From Ruminiclostridium cellobioparum DSM 1351 = ATCC 15832 (GTDB lineage: Bacteria > Bacillota > Clostridia > Acetivibrionales > DSM-1351): a stretch of DNA of 64,000 nucleotides. The notes under the pieces are model-generated. The model worked only from the letters and a program-made list of their open reading frames with translations, had not been told where the DNA came from and did no database searches. Of this stretch, positions 24,920-34,473 are shown one piece after another. Numbering within the stretch: the stretch's first letter is position 1; every line of letters starts with the position of its first letter. Location of the stretch: the NCBI RefSeq assembly GCF_000621505.1, contig NZ_JHYD01000003.1, positions 248,001-312,000 of the forward strand, given 5' to 3'. Position numbers and translations under genes: made by a program.

Positions 24920-27709
24920 ATGTCAGAAGATTACGGAAAGACCTTGAATTTGCCGCAGACAGACTTTCCAATGAGAGCAAATCTGCCGCAGAGAGAACCT
25001 GAATTCCTGAATAAATGGGAAGAGATGGATATTTATCATAAACAGCTTGAAAAGGCTAAGGGAAGACCTGCTTTTATATTGCATGACGGGCCGCCTTATG
25101 CAAACGGCGGAATCCATCTGGGTACTTCTTTAAATAAAATATTAAAGGATATTGTTGTTAAATATCACAGCATGGCAGGCTATTATACTCCGTATGTGCC
25201 GGGCTGGGATACACACGGACTTCCCATAGAGCAGAGAGCAATAAAGGAATTGGGTCTCAAGAGGCATGAGGTGGGCCCAGTGGTGTTCAGAGAAGCCTGC
25301 GAAGGGTTTGCAATGAAATACCTGGACATCCAGAGGAATGCTTTCAAACGCCTCGGGGTGAGAGCTGACTGGGAAAATCCATATATCACCTTGAAACCTG
25401 AGTTTGAAGCAAAGCAGATAGAAGTTTTCGGAGAAATGTGCAAGAAGGGGCATATATACAAGGGCCTGAAGCCTGTTTACTGGTGCCCTGACTGCGAAAC
25501 CGCCCTGGCAGAAGCCGAAATCGAATATGCCGACGACACGACTTTGTCAATATACGTTAAATTCCAGGTTAAGGATGACAAGGGACTGTTTGGAGGAATA
25601 GCCGATAAGGACAAGGTAAACTTTGTAATATGGACAACAACAACCTGGACACTGCCTGCAAACCTTGCGGTATGTTTGAATGAAGCCTATGAATATTCAA
25701 TTGTCAAGGCTGACAGTGAATACTATGTACTTGCGACAGAATTGGTTGAAAATACCATGAAAGCAGCAGGCATAGCCGAATATGAGACTGTAGCGAAATA
25801 TAAGGGTAAAGACCTTGAAGGAATGGTATGCAAGCATCCTTTCCTGGACAGGGATTCACTGGTCATATTGGGTGACCACGTAACCCTTGAAGCCGGTACA
25901 GGCTGTGTTCACACAGCTCCGGGACACGGTGCCGAGGACTTTATCGTCTGTCAGAAATACAAGATACCCACAGTGGTGCCTGTTGACAGCAAAGGTTACC
26001 TGACAAAGGAAGCGGGACCGTTTGCAGGCCTGTATTATGAAAAGTCAAATCCCGCCATCATAGAAAGACTGACACAGGACGGAAGGCTTCTGGCCTCTGA
26101 AAAAATATCCCACCAGTACCCACACTGTTGGAGATGTAAAGAGCCCATCATATTCCGTGCTACCGAACAGTGGTTTGCATCAATAGACAGCTTCAGGGAC
26201 GATGCCCTTGAGGCTATAAAGACCGTCAAATGGGTTCCTGAATGGGGACAGGAAAGAATAACCAATATGGTTAAGGACAGAGGAGACTGGTGTATTTCAA
26301 GACAGAGAATCTGGGGAGTACCTATTCCCATATTCTATTGTAAAGACTGCGGCAAGGAATTGATAACCGACGAAAGTATCAAAGCTGTTGCTGATCTCTT
26401 CAGAGAAAAGGGTTCAAATGCATGGTATGCCCTTGAGGCATCTGAAATTTTGCCGAAGGATACCAAATGCTCCTGCGGGCATGGGGAATTTACAAAAGAG
26501 ACCGATATCATGGATGTTTGGTTTGACAGCGGCTCCAGCCACGCAGCGGTACTGGAGGAAAGAGACGAACTGGCATGGCCTGCGGACTTGTACCTGGAAG
26601 GCAGCGACCAGCACCGCGGCTGGTTCCAGTCATCACTTTTGACATCTGTGGCTACAAGAGGAGGTGCTCCTTACAGGAAGGTTCTGACTCACGGCTATGT
26701 CATAGATGAAGAAAAGAGAAAGATGTCAAAATCACTGGGCAACGGTATTGATCCGGCTGATGTTATAAAAGAATACGGTGCCGACATATTAAGGCTTTGG
26801 GTTGCTTCCTCCGATTACACCACTGATATAAAGATATCAAAGGACTTGTTGAAGCAGCTCTCGGAAGTTTACAGGAAAATCAGGAATACCGCAAGATACA
26901 TCCTGGGTAATATTAACGGCTTCGACCCGGACACCGACAGCGTTGACTACAGCGGGATGAACGAGCTTGACAGGTGGGCGCTGTACAAGATGACAAACCT
27001 GATCAGAAAGGTTAACGATGCCTACAGCTCATATGAATTCCATATGATGTTCCATGCAATACACAATTTCTGTGTTGTTGACATGAGTAATTTCTATCTG
27101 GATATAATAAAGGACAGACTTTACACATCAAAGGCGGATTCAAAGGAAAGAAGAGCTGCGCAGACAGTAATGTACGAAATACTCCAGGCTCTGGTAAGGA
27201 TGCTCACTCCCGTATTGGCATTCACAACAGAGGAAATATGGCAGTTTATGCCGCACAGAGCCGGTGATGATATTGAAAGCATTCAGTTCAACAGCTGGCC
27301 TGAAGTCAATGAAAAATATATAGATACTGCTTTGGCTGAAAAATGGGATAGGATACTTGCCCTTCGTTCGGATGTTTCAAAGGCGCTTGAAGTCTCAAGG
27401 GCCAACAAGATAATTGGACACTCCCTGAATGCCAAAGTGACAATATTTGCCGATGGAGCCGATTACGATTTCGTAAAGAGCATCGAAGCGGAACTGGTAA
27501 CAATATTCATAATTTCCGATGTCGAGCTCAAAAAGCTTCAGGAAGCACCTGCAGAGGTTCAGAACGGTGAAGAAATGCCAGGCATAAAAATTGCTGTAGA
27601 GCAGGCGACCGGGGAAAAATGTGAAAGATGCTGGATGTACAGTGAATATGTAGGCAAAGATGAAAAGCATCCCACACTTTGCAGGAGATGTTCGGAAGTA
27701 ATTGATTAA
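24920..27709 (+). CDS. ileS: Isoleucyl-tRNA synthetase
   Basis: This 929-residue class I synthetase has the HIGH motif as GGIHLGTS, an editing domain with TTTTWTLPANL, and the KMSKS loop in KRKMSKSLGNG. The C-terminal zinc finger has Cys pairs CERC and CRRC. The length is normal for the bacterial type. It charges tRNA-Ile and is controlled by the Ile T-box directly upstream. TTGGAGG precedes the ATG. Confidence 0.98.
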   Translation: MSEDYGKTLNLPQTDFPMRANLPQREPEFLNKWEEMDIYHKQLEKAKGRPAFILHDGPPYANGGIHLGTSLNKILKDIVVKYHSMAGYYTPYVPGWDTHGLPIEQRAIKELGLKRHEVGPVVFREACEGFAMKYLDIQRNAFKRLGVRADWENPYITLKPEFEAKQIEVFGEMCKKGHIYKGLKPVYWCPDCETALAEAEIEYADDTTLSIYVKFQVKDDKGLFGGIADKDKVNFVIWTTTTWTLPANLAVCLNEAYEYSIVKADSEYYVLATELVENTMKAAGIAEYETVAKYKGKDLEGMVCKHPFLDRDSLVILGDHVTLEAGTGCVHTAPGHGAEDFIVCQKYKIPTVVPVDSKGYLTKEAGPFAGLYYEKSNPAIIERLTQDGRLLASEKISHQYPHCWRCKEPIIFRATEQWFASIDSFRDDALEAIKTVKWVPEWGQERITNMVKDRGDWCISRQRIWGVPIPIFYCKDCGKELITDESIKAVADLFREKGSNAWYALEASEILPKDTKCSCGHGEFTKETDIMDVWFDSGSSHAAVLEERDELAWPADLYLEGSDQHRGWFQSSLLTSVATRGGAPYRKVLTHGYVIDEEKRKMSKSLGNGIDPADVIKEYGADILRLWVASSDYTTDIKISKDLLKQLSEVYRKIRNTARYILGNINGFDPDTDSVDYSGMNELDRWALYKMTNLIRKVNDAYSSYEFHMMFHAIHNFCVVDMSNFYLDIIKDRLYTSKADSKERRAAQTVMYEILQALVRMLTPVLAFTTEEIWQFMPHRAGDDIESIQFNSWPEVNEKYIDTALAEKWDRILALRSDVSKALEVSRANKIIGHSLNAKVTIFADGADYDFVKSIEAELVTIFIISDVELKKLQEAPAEVQNGEEMPGIKIAVEQATGEKCERCWMYSEYVGKDEKHPTLCRRCSEVID

Positions 27710-27768
27710 TGCATCAGATACAGGGCCGGGTATACCTGGCCCCGTACATATGGGACATGGAGTGTAAA

Positions 27769-28848
27769 ATGATTAGACATACTATTAACTTAAAGGAAAG
27801 AAGCTATCCGATTTGTATAACAACAAATTTTGATGAATTGGGCAAAGCTGTTTTATCCTTGAGGACCGGTAAAAAAGTAATGATTGTCACCGATGAAAAC
27901 GTGGACGGATTTCATTCGGAGGAATGTATCAGCCGACTTGAAGAAAGCGGGTTTGAAGTATATAAGCACGTGCTTGTTTCCGGCGAAGAGCACAAGACTA
28001 TTGACGCCGTTTACGGAATATACAAAAAGCTGATAGAATACAAACTGGATAGAAGCAGCTCACTGGTTGCTTTGGGAGGAGGCGTGGTCGGAGATATCTC
28101 AGGCTTTGCCGCCGCTACATACATGAGGGGCATTAATTTCATCCAGATTCCTACGACATTGCTGTCACAGGCCGACAGCAGTGTCGGGGGCAAGACAGGG
28201 GTCGATTTCGACGGACACAAAAATGCCGTTGGAGCTTTCTATCAGCCAAAGCTGGTATATATGAACGTCAATACCATAAAAACACTTCCGAAGCGTGAAG
28301 TGTCGGCAGGGCTGGCAGAGGTAATCAAACATGGTTTTATTATGGATGAAGAGTTCTGCGAATATCTGAACTATAACGCTCAAAAAATCTTTGCTTTTGA
28401 CGAAAATGTCCTTCAGTTTCTGGCAAAAAGAAACGTGTCAATAAAAGGCAGTGTCGTTGAACAGGATGAGAAGGAGGACGACCTGAGAGCTGTTTTGAAT
28501 TTAGGCCACACAATAGGTCACGCTATTGAAACTGCCCGGAATTTTGAACTTTTACATGGCGAATGTGTTGCCATAGGTATGGTGGGAGCTTTCAAACTGT
28601 CAAGGTATATGGATATTCTGCCGGAGTCGGTTGTAGATCAGGTCAAGGCAATGCTTGTGAAGCTGGAACTTCCCGTATCGCTTCCGGGTATGGATGTTGA
28701 CCGGGTTTTTGATCAGATATTCTATGATAAAAAGGTGAAGGACAACAAGCTGAAATTCATACTTCCGAGGAAAATAGGGGAAGTATTCCAGTGTACCATA
28801 GAGGATACCGGATTGTTGAGAAAAGTATTATTCGATCTTGCTAAATAA
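27769..28848 (+). CDS. aroB: 3-dehydroquinate synthase
   Basis: The 360-residue enzyme converts DAHP to 3-dehydroquinate in the shikimate pathway using NAD and a divalent metal. Motifs are GGGVVGDISGFAA, the metal ligands in EVIKHGF and LNLGHTIGHAIE, and DSSVGGKTGVDF. The start at 27769 has a TGGAG 7 nt upstream. It follows ileS by 59 bp on the same strand and may share its transcript. A terminator lies just behind. Confidence 0.95.
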   Translation: MIRHTINLKERSYPICITTNFDELGKAVLSLRTGKKVMIVTDENVDGFHSEECISRLEESGFEVYKHVLVSGEEHKTIDAVYGIYKKLIEYKLDRSSSLVALGGGVVGDISGFAAATYMRGINFIQIPTTLLSQADSSVGGKTGVDFDGHKNAVGAFYQPKLVYMNVNTIKTLPKREVSAGLAEVIKHGFIMDEEFCEYLNYNAQKIFAFDENVLQFLAKRNVSIKGSVVEQDEKEDDLRAVLNLGHTIGHAIETARNFELLHGECVAIGMVGAFKLSRYMDILPESVVDQVKAMLVKLELPVSLPGMDVDRVFDQIFYDKKVKDNKLKFILPRKIGEVFQCTIEDTGLLRKVLFDLAK

Positions 28849-28873
28849 ATATATATATAAGTTAGCAATTTTA

Positions 28874-28906
28874 AACAGCCGGAAAAGTTTTCCGGCTGTT
28901 TTTTGT
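28874..28906 (+). terminator. Terminator behind aroB
   Basis: AACAGCCGGAAAA pairs with TTTTCCGGCTGTT, followed by six T. Confidence 0.9.
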
Positions 28907-28996
28907 TATGCATTAGTTATTTTTACCCAAGGTATAAATAAAGTAAAACTAAACAAACATAATGTTATAAGAAATGACAAAAGAAAGGAGTTAGTC

Positions 28997-29305
28997 TTGC
29001 AGATGTCAAACAATAATCAACTTCTCGATTCTTTGAATAAAAAAATCGATGAAATGTCCTTGAAAATGGAAAAAATGAAATTTGTTGATTATGTTTATTT
29101 TCTGGAGCATCCCAGGAAGATGCTATGGGCTAACTTTATAAGCGGAATGGCAAGGGGCTTTGGTATTGCAATAGGTTTTACACTTTTAGGCGCCGTGGCC
29201 ATTTATATACTGAATAAAATAGTTCAATATAATCTACCTTATATTGGAGAGTTTATTAGTGAAATTGTAAAGATAGTCCAAAGCAGTATGCGCAACGTCA
29301 GATAA
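28997..29305 (+). CDS. Small membrane protein with a DUF5665-like layout
   Basis: About 102 residues from a TTG at 28997 (AAAGGAG 6 nt upstream) or 100 from the ATG at 29003. The N-terminal half is charged and helical (LNKKIDEMSLKMEKMKF). A conserved-looking YFLEHPRKMLWANFISGMAR precedes one hydrophobic segment (IGFTLLGAVAIYIL). The pattern fits a family of clostridial single-pass proteins. It precedes the DksA-like gene by 20 bp, so they are probably co-transcribed. Confidence 0.7.
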   Translation: MQMSNNNQLLDSLNKKIDEMSLKMEKMKFVDYVYFLEHPRKMLWANFISGMARGFGIAIGFTLLGAVAIYILNKIVQYNLPYIGEFISEIVKIVQSSMRNVR

Positions 29306-29325
29306 AATATTACGGAGGCGGCCAT

Positions 29326-29958
29326 ATGGAAAAATATAGATTAGACCAATTAAAGGGAAAACTTAAAGAGCAGGAAAAGCAAATGATAAATACAATCAAA
29401 ACAATGCATGAAAACGGTGATGCAGATATGAGCGAGCATTATCCAACAGAGCTGTCCAATTATGACAATCATCCTGCAGACCACGGAACTGAGCTGTATA
29501 TACTTGAGTTGAATATGGCACTGAAGGTTCATGAACAGACAAAGCTGAATGATATTCAAAAAGCGCTGAAAAAAATTGACAATGGCACCTATGGAATATG
29601 CGAGCACTGTCAAAAGGAGATAGATTTCGAAAGACTTAACGCAAAGCCCAGTGCAGGCTTGTGCTACGAATGTGAAATGAATCTTGAAGCTAAAGAAATA
29701 AATACTGCCGATCAGCAATATGGTGAAATATTTGATTCTCCTTTCGGAAGAAAGTATCTTAATAAACAGGAGGATGATGAATTTGAGGGTATGGATATGC
29801 TGAACGATGTTTTAAAATACGGTTCATCGGATTCACCTCAGGATATGGGGGGATATGCCGATTTTGAAGAATATTATACCAATGAGCTGGACAACCAGGG
29901 GATTGTGGAGGAAATAGACAAGATTTCCAATCAGCAGTACAAGGACCAGCTTCCGTAA
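29326..29958 (+). CDS. TraR/DksA zinc-finger protein (YteA-like)
   Basis: The 210-residue protein has an N-terminal coiled coil, then a TraR/DksA zinc finger with CEHC and CYEC at about residues 86-112 (GICEHCQKEIDFERL, then LCYECE). The acidic C-terminal extension is characteristic of the Firmicute YteA sporulation-associated branch. DksA family proteins bind the RNA polymerase secondary channel; that role is not proven for this branch. GGAGG lies before the ATG. Confidence 0.85.
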   Translation: MEKYRLDQLKGKLKEQEKQMINTIKTMHENGDADMSEHYPTELSNYDNHPADHGTELYILELNMALKVHEQTKLNDIQKALKKIDNGTYGICEHCQKEIDFERLNAKPSAGLCYECEMNLEAKEINTADQQYGEIFDSPFGRKYLNKQEDDEFEGMDMLNDVLKYGSSDSPQDMGGYADFEEYYTNELDNQGIVEEIDKISNQQYKDQLP

Positions 29959-29963
29959 TCTAT

Positions 29964-30036
29964 AAAGTACGCGCCTGAAATCAGTGCATTTCATCATAAG
30001 TGATCCATTTCATCTGCAATTTCAGGCGCGTACTTT
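29964..30036 (+). terminator. Long-stem terminator
   Basis: The 18-bp arms 29964-29981 and 30019-30036 are perfectly complementary around a 37-nt loop and end in a short T-run. It separates the DksA-like gene from the HAD phosphatase gene. Confidence 0.7.
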
Positions 30037-30110
30037 TAAAGGATTTTGCTTCTATGGCACAAAGCTGTTATAATGATAATATTCCTAGAAATTATACATA
30101 CGAGGTACGG

Positions 30111-30926
30111 ATGAACGATTATAGCAAATACCTGATTATTAGTGATCTGGATGGTACACTGATTAATTCACAGCATGTAATTTCAAAACAGAACCTGGCA
30201 GCAATCAATTATTTCACTGAACAAGGCGGGCGCTTTGCCATAGCCACCGGGAGAACAATTCAAAATACAAGGCCCTTTATAAAGAATCTGGAACTCAATG
30301 GTCCATGCATTCTTTACAATGGCGCCGCTGTTTATGATTTCCATAATGAGAGGATCCTCGGAGCGGAGTATCTTGAAAAGGAACTTCTGGTTGATTACAT
30401 AAATTATTGCCTGGACACCTTTGATCAGATGGTGATTGAAATCTTTACTCCCGAGGGAATGTATACGGTTTCTCCAGAAAGCAATGTGGATGAATATGTG
30501 TTACGGGAAGAACAGCCGTTTATCAGCTCGGAATTAAATGAGATGCTGAAAAACAATTGGTTTAAATTGATACTGAATGATAAACGTGACAAACTTCTGG
30601 AAGCTAGAAGGGCTTTGGAAAAATTCGGGCTAAGTGTAAGTTTTGATAATGTTTTTTCTTTCGAATTTTATCTGGAAATTCTAAAGAAGGGTATTTCAAA
30701 GGGCTCGGCATTACATAGCATGAGAAAATTGGAGCATTTCAGGGACAAAACCATAATAGCGGTGGGAGATTATGATAATGATATTGAAATGATAAAGTTG
30801 GCTGATGTGGGAATAGCAGTGGAAAATGCCAGTGAAGACGTCAAAATGGCAGCAGATATGATTACTGTCAGTAATGACTGCCATGCCATTTATGAAATTA
30901 TCCATAAAATAATTCCGGGATTATAA
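30111..30926 (+). CDS. Cof-type HAD superfamily phosphatase
   Basis: The 271-residue protein has HAD motif I DLDGTLINS, a lysine in the cap-to-core region (KGISKGSALH), and motif III/IV GDYDNDIEM. A C2-type cap lies between residues 85 and 190. These features are typical of Cof/YkrA-like sugar phosphate or flavin phosphate phosphatases. The ATG at 30111 has GAGG 6 nt upstream, and a longer frame to 30000 is rejected. The substrate is not defined by sequence. Confidence 0.85.
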   Translation: MNDYSKYLIISDLDGTLINSQHVISKQNLAAINYFTEQGGRFAIATGRTIQNTRPFIKNLELNGPCILYNGAAVYDFHNERILGAEYLEKELLVDYINYCLDTFDQMVIEIFTPEGMYTVSPESNVDEYVLREEQPFISSELNEMLKNNWFKLILNDKRDKLLEARRALEKFGLSVSFDNVFSFEFYLEILKKGISKGSALHSMRKLEHFRDKTIIAVGDYDNDIEMIKLADVGIAVENASEDVKMAADMITVSNDCHAIYEIIHKIIPGL

Positions 30927-31087
30927 TTTAGAATTGAATTAATAGTAATTTCATGTTAATATAAATTTGTTTGATTCAGACTGGTGATTCTTAATCATCA
31001 GGTCTGTGATTGCTGATAAGATTAGGTGTCATTTTTAAAACCATTTAATATATAAAACCGGGGGTGTAAGTCCCGTCCTCAATATAT

Positions 31088-31162
31088 GCTGGTGTGGCTC
31101 AATGGCAGAGCAGCGGTATCGTAAACCGCAGGTTGAAGGTTCAATTCCTTTCACCAGCTCCA
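31088..31162 (+). tRNA. tRNA-Thr (anticodon CGT)
   Basis: Acceptor GCTGGTG pairs with CACCAGC. The anticodon arm GCGGT/ACCGC encloses ATCGTAA, giving CGT. The T-arm GGTTCAATTCC is present, and CCA is encoded. Mobile remnants start directly downstream. Confidence 0.94.
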
Positions 31163-31166
31163 ATGA

Positions 31167-31200
31167 AAAACGTGTAGTTTCAATGGCTACACGTTTTTTT
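31167..31200 (+). terminator. Terminator behind tRNA-Thr
   Basis: AACGTGTAG pairs with CTACACGTT with a nine-base loop, followed by seven T. Confidence 0.85.
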
Positions 31201-31372
31201 GTTGCTCATTCGTAACTAGTAAAGTGACAAGTGCTGATGTGAGTTTCGTATCCAGTAAAAGGATAATGAATCTTGTATTGTTCGCTTGAGAGATGTATAA
31301 TAATGCTGTCATACTTCGACAGGAGTTTATTGCTATGGATTATGAGCTTATCCCTAAATAATATCAGCTTTT

Positions 31373-31870
31373 CTAAAAGCAATAAATTGCACAGGCGAAG
31401 AAAAGGAGTCCCCGGTATGCAATATCTGTTTTCTCAAACCGAATCAAGAGCTTCCGAAACCTGTTTAACCATGAATGACAGGCTTCCACTACCCAGCGAC
31501 GTGCTTTGTAGTTTGGATTTTGCTCCTTGTTCTTCTTTTCTTCTCCACGGCTTACAATGTGAGGGATATACCCTCGTAATACCACGGTTTCCAGTGAAGG
31601 CTCGCCGTGATAGCCTTTATCAGCACATAAATGCTGGGGTTTGTCTGCGGTTGGTTCGGGCCGCTCAGTTACAATGGACATTAGAACCTGTTTCAACTGT
31701 GAAACATCATGCCTTTGGGCTCCTCTTATCACTAAGGCTATGGGAACGCCTCTCCCGTCGACGAGGAGGTGACGCTTGCTCCCATTTTTTCCCCCGATTC
31801 GTTGGATTTGGACCGACAGATTCCTCGGCTAATGGTGCTTTTGTCATACAACCATCAACGCTAAGTCATG
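31373..31870 (-). pseudogene. Frameshifted IS5-family transposase remnant
   Basis: On the minus strand VDGCMTKAPLAEESVGPNPT is followed by a run GGGGGAAAAAA at which the frame changes. The next frame then gives KNGSKRHLLVDGRGVPIAL, the DDE region with DKGYHGE, and the C-terminal ARRWVVEACHSWLNRFRK block. This is the IS5/IS1031-type DDE transposase. The upstream N-terminus is missing, replaced by the serine recombinase relic. The slippery run could also be a natural programmed frameshift as in some IS5 relatives, but without the N-terminus the element is dead. No terminal repeats were found. Confidence 0.75.
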
Positions 31871-32244
31871 TCTAAAGGCTATGAGGAAGAACAGTCAGGA
31901 CTAAGGAGCGGCGGAATCATCTCACCGAACTGATTACCCGCGCTGAGTCGGCGTATGAAAACATTGATAAATTCCTGCCGATTATACAGAAGTATACTGA
32001 TATCAATGAACTCAATACGCACATTCTAAATGAACTGATACAGAAAATTGTTGTATATGAAAAGACGGACAATCCTGACGGCAGCAAAAGCCAGCGGGTG
32101 GATATCCATTATAAATTCATCGGGTATGTGGAGATGAAAGAGATGTTTGGGCTGCCGATGGTCATGGCAATGGCGAAGGATGTTGAAATTGATGATGTGC
32201 TGATAGTAGAAGCCAGAGGAGTGGCGAAAGAGCTTGCGGGATAG
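31869..32244 (+). pseudogene. C-terminal relic of a large serine recombinase (DUF4368 part)
   Basis: The frame ending at the TAG at 32242 encodes LTELITRAESAYENIDKFLP, then IIQKYTDINELNTHILNELI, and a VDIHYKFIGYVE block. This is the C-terminal DUF4368 region of Tn4451/TnpX-like large serine recombinases. A frameshift near 31908 separates it from the preceding MSKGYEEEQSGL segment of the coiled coil. The catalytic N-terminal resolvase domain is absent. It marks a former integrated element beside tRNA-Thr. Confidence 0.75.
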
Positions 32245-32314
32245 AATCCGGATTGTGAATAGAGGAATATCTTGGTATAATTTATCTGAATAGAGGAACT
32301 TTTTTGGAACGGGC

Positions 32315-32390
32315 AAACCCCTCGAATTCGAGGGGTTTAAATATTGAATTTTTGTTTTGTTGAGGATTATTATATATTGAACGTACGTTC
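32315..32390. repeat. Two perfect palindromes upstream of rhuM
   Basis: A 24-bp perfect palindrome at 32315-32338 (arms AAACCCCTCGAA) and a 12-bp one, GAACGTACGTTC, at 32379-32390 lie in the 190-bp gap between the recombinase relic and rhuM. The first has GC-rich arms and ends in a T/A-rich stretch, so it could be a terminator. The second sits in the likely promoter and looks like a regulator site. Confidence 0.7.
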
Positions 32391-32436
32391 GATACATGGT
32401 ATGATTTTACTAGAGATAACGGAAGGGGATAATGAA

Positions 32437-33456
32437 TTGGAACATGAAGATAAAATTATTTTATATACTACAAACAGCGGTAAAGTGACCGTTTCAGTTC
32501 GCTTTGAGGATGATAACTTTTGGATGACGCAAAAAGCGATTGCGGATCTGTTTGAAATAGAGCGGAGTGTTATAACAAAGCATCTTTCCAATATCTATGA
32601 GGAAGAAGAATTAGACAAGAATTCAACTTGTGCAAAATTTGCACAAGTTCAAATTGAAGGTAGCCGTGAGGTTTCAAGATTAGTAGACTTCTATAACCTT
32701 GACGCAATTATCGCTGTTGGGTATCGTGTCAATTCAAAGAAAGCCACAAGATTCCGCCAGTGGGCGACAAAAACTCTACATGAATATATTCAAAAAGGCT
32801 TTATTTTGAATGATGAACTACTTAAAAATGGTCACCCTTTTGGCAAGGATTACTTCGATGAATTGCTGGAACGTATCCGTGAGATTCGAGCCAGTGAACG
32901 GAGAGCTTATCAGAAGATTGCTGACGTTTTCGAACAATGTAGCTTCGATTATGATAAAAACAGCAGCCTAACGCGGGAGTTCTATGCCTTTGTTCAGAAC
33001 AAACTACACTATGCCATAACAGGTAAAACCGCAGCAGAATTGATTGCCGAGAGAGTTGAGCCTGAGCATCCGTCAATGGGACTGACCACTTGGAAGGCGG
33101 CGCCGGGTGGAAAAATCATTAAGCAAGATGTGGTTATTGCAAAGAATTATTTAAATGAAAAAGAACTTTCACGTATGAACCGAATCGTAACAATGTTCAT
33201 TGACTATGCAGAGTTAATGGCAGAAGATGAAATCCCGATGAGTATGGCAGACTGGCTTCGAGAAACAGATAATTTCTTGCAGAATAACCGCCGAAGAGTC
33301 CTTGAAGGGAAAGGTAAAGTGTCACATGAGGATGCCGTAAAAAAGGCTGAGGAAATTTATGAACAATTCCGAGTACGACAGGACAAAGAATATATTTCGC
33401 AGTTTGATAAAGAGATGTCCAAATATCTGAAAGGTGAATCAGATAAGAACGAGTAA
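32437..33456 (+). CDS. rhuM: RhuM family protein
   Basis: About 339 residues from a TTG at 32437 with GGAAGGGG 8 nt upstream; the frame is open further upstream to 32344 but without a ribosome binding site. The RhuM pattern is clear: VRFEDDNFWMTQKAIADLFE, a DFYNLDAIIAVGYRVNS block, then RFRQWATKTLHEYI. RhuM was named after a Salmonella pathogenicity island gene and is common in mobile and defence islands, often with restriction systems; its molecular role is not established. It is the first gene of the island after the mobile debris and is followed 24 bp later by the nuclease/ATPase pair. Confidence 0.85.
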   Translation: MEHEDKIILYTTNSGKVTVSVRFEDDNFWMTQKAIADLFEIERSVITKHLSNIYEEEELDKNSTCAKFAQVQIEGSREVSRLVDFYNLDAIIAVGYRVNSKKATRFRQWATKTLHEYIQKGFILNDELLKNGHPFGKDYFDELLERIREIRASERRAYQKIADVFEQCSFDYDKNSSLTREFYAFVQNKLHYAITGKTAAELIAERVEPEHPSMGLTTWKAAPGGKIIKQDVVIAKNYLNEKELSRMNRIVTMFIDYAELMAEDEIPMSMADWLRETDNFLQNNRRRVLEGKGKVSHEDAVKKAEEIYEQFRVRQDKEYISQFDKEMSKYLKGESDKNE

Positions 33457-33480
33457 GTTTTGTGAAAGGAGGGGCGCCAA

Positions 33481-34473
33481 ATGAAATCATCGAACGCATC
33501 GGCATCTGCTTTTGGCTGGGATTTTCAGAGCAATGCGGCAATTATGCTGATGCTTAAGAATATGGAAAGGGCCTCCAAAGTCAAAGTTGAAGGGCAGACC
33601 GAAGATGTTGAAATAACACTTGCTGACGGGAAAATGCTGATGTCGCAGGTGAAGGCGGTCGCAACGCCTGACGATACCAGTCACGTCAAAGAGAAATTAG
33701 AGGCAGGGTTACGAACCCTTAATAACGCCGCAAAACTGTCTAATGTCGAACAGCTTGTTTTCGTCACAAACTCGCCTAACCCGTTTAACGACCCAAGAAC
33801 GATGTTCAAATTCAGCAGCCCTCTTAATACGGTGCCTTTCGCGGAACTGCCTGCCGCCTGTCAGCAAACCATAACCGACATCTGCTCGTCGAAAGGTTAT
33901 GATTTTGATACAGCGAAGCTCACGGTTTGCGTTATGCAGTTCCATGGCGAAAATGATGATGAGCGATATAAAGTTCTTACCTCTCTGACCACTGAGTTTC
34001 TGAATAACCTTGGGGTGCATAAAATATCGACAGACACTTTGCTCACCCTATGGCAGCATTCCTTTGCCGTTAACGCGACCCAATTATCCACATTGATTTC
34101 AAAAAAGCGGATGGTATGGCCGGTTATCGCAATCCTTTGTGAGGTGGGAGAAGATGATGCCGAACTCGAGGATTATGACAATAGTGATGTCGCCGAGATA
34201 CTCCAGAAATACAGAGGTGTTATCAACAACAACAGCGAGCGTTTCGAATTTGTGTCTCGCATCCTGAGTGATTATTCAGATTATAATCCAGAGATGAAGT
34301 CAAAGGAACGAACCCAGAAATTCATCGAGGAAAGCTGGCAGAATTACAAAGACAGTTTCGACCTAAAGAGTGCGGACACAGCAACCGAAGAGGTGATTAT
34401 TCGCCTCACGATAGCCAATGTTCTGAGAAGCCGCAAGGTTATTACGGAAATTAAAGGCAAGGTGAAATTATGA
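33481..34473 (+). CDS. DUF4297/Cap4-like nuclease component of a two-gene defence system (LmuA-like)
   Basis: The 330-residue protein opens with SAFGWDFQSNAAIMLML, then EDVEITLADGKMLMSQVKA. The D42 ... Q56-V-K58 pattern fits the PD-(D/E)xK nuclease core of DUF4297-type proteins (Cap4, LmuA), where an N-terminal G-x-x-Y/F-Q helix precedes the acidic and Q-x-K residues. The C-terminal 200 residues are helical and unknown. AAAGGAGG lies before the ATG. Its last 4 bp overlap the ATPase gene (ATGA), so the two are translationally coupled. Base composition looks GC-richer than the neighbours, which is consistent with transfer. Confidence 0.6.
   Translation: MKSSNASASAFGWDFQSNAAIMLMLKNMERASKVKVEGQTEDVEITLADGKMLMSQVKAVATPDDTSHVKEKLEAGLRTLNNAAKLSNVEQLVFVTNSPNPFNDPRTMFKFSSPLNTVPFAELPAACQQTITDICSSKGYDFDTAKLTVCVMQFHGENDDERYKVLTSLTTEFLNNLGVHKISTDTLLTLWQHSFAVNATQLSTLISKKRMVWPVIAILCEVGEDDAELEDYDNSDVAEILQKYRGVINNNSERFEFVSRILSDYSDYNPEMKSKERTQKFIEESWQNYKDSFDLKSADTATEEVIIRLTIANVLRSRKVITEIKGKVKL

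Noticed and set aside
31273-31875. A plus-strand open frame of about 200 codons across the transposase remnant
   Set aside because: It is the antisense of the clear IS5-type transposase frame and shows no domain pattern of its own.
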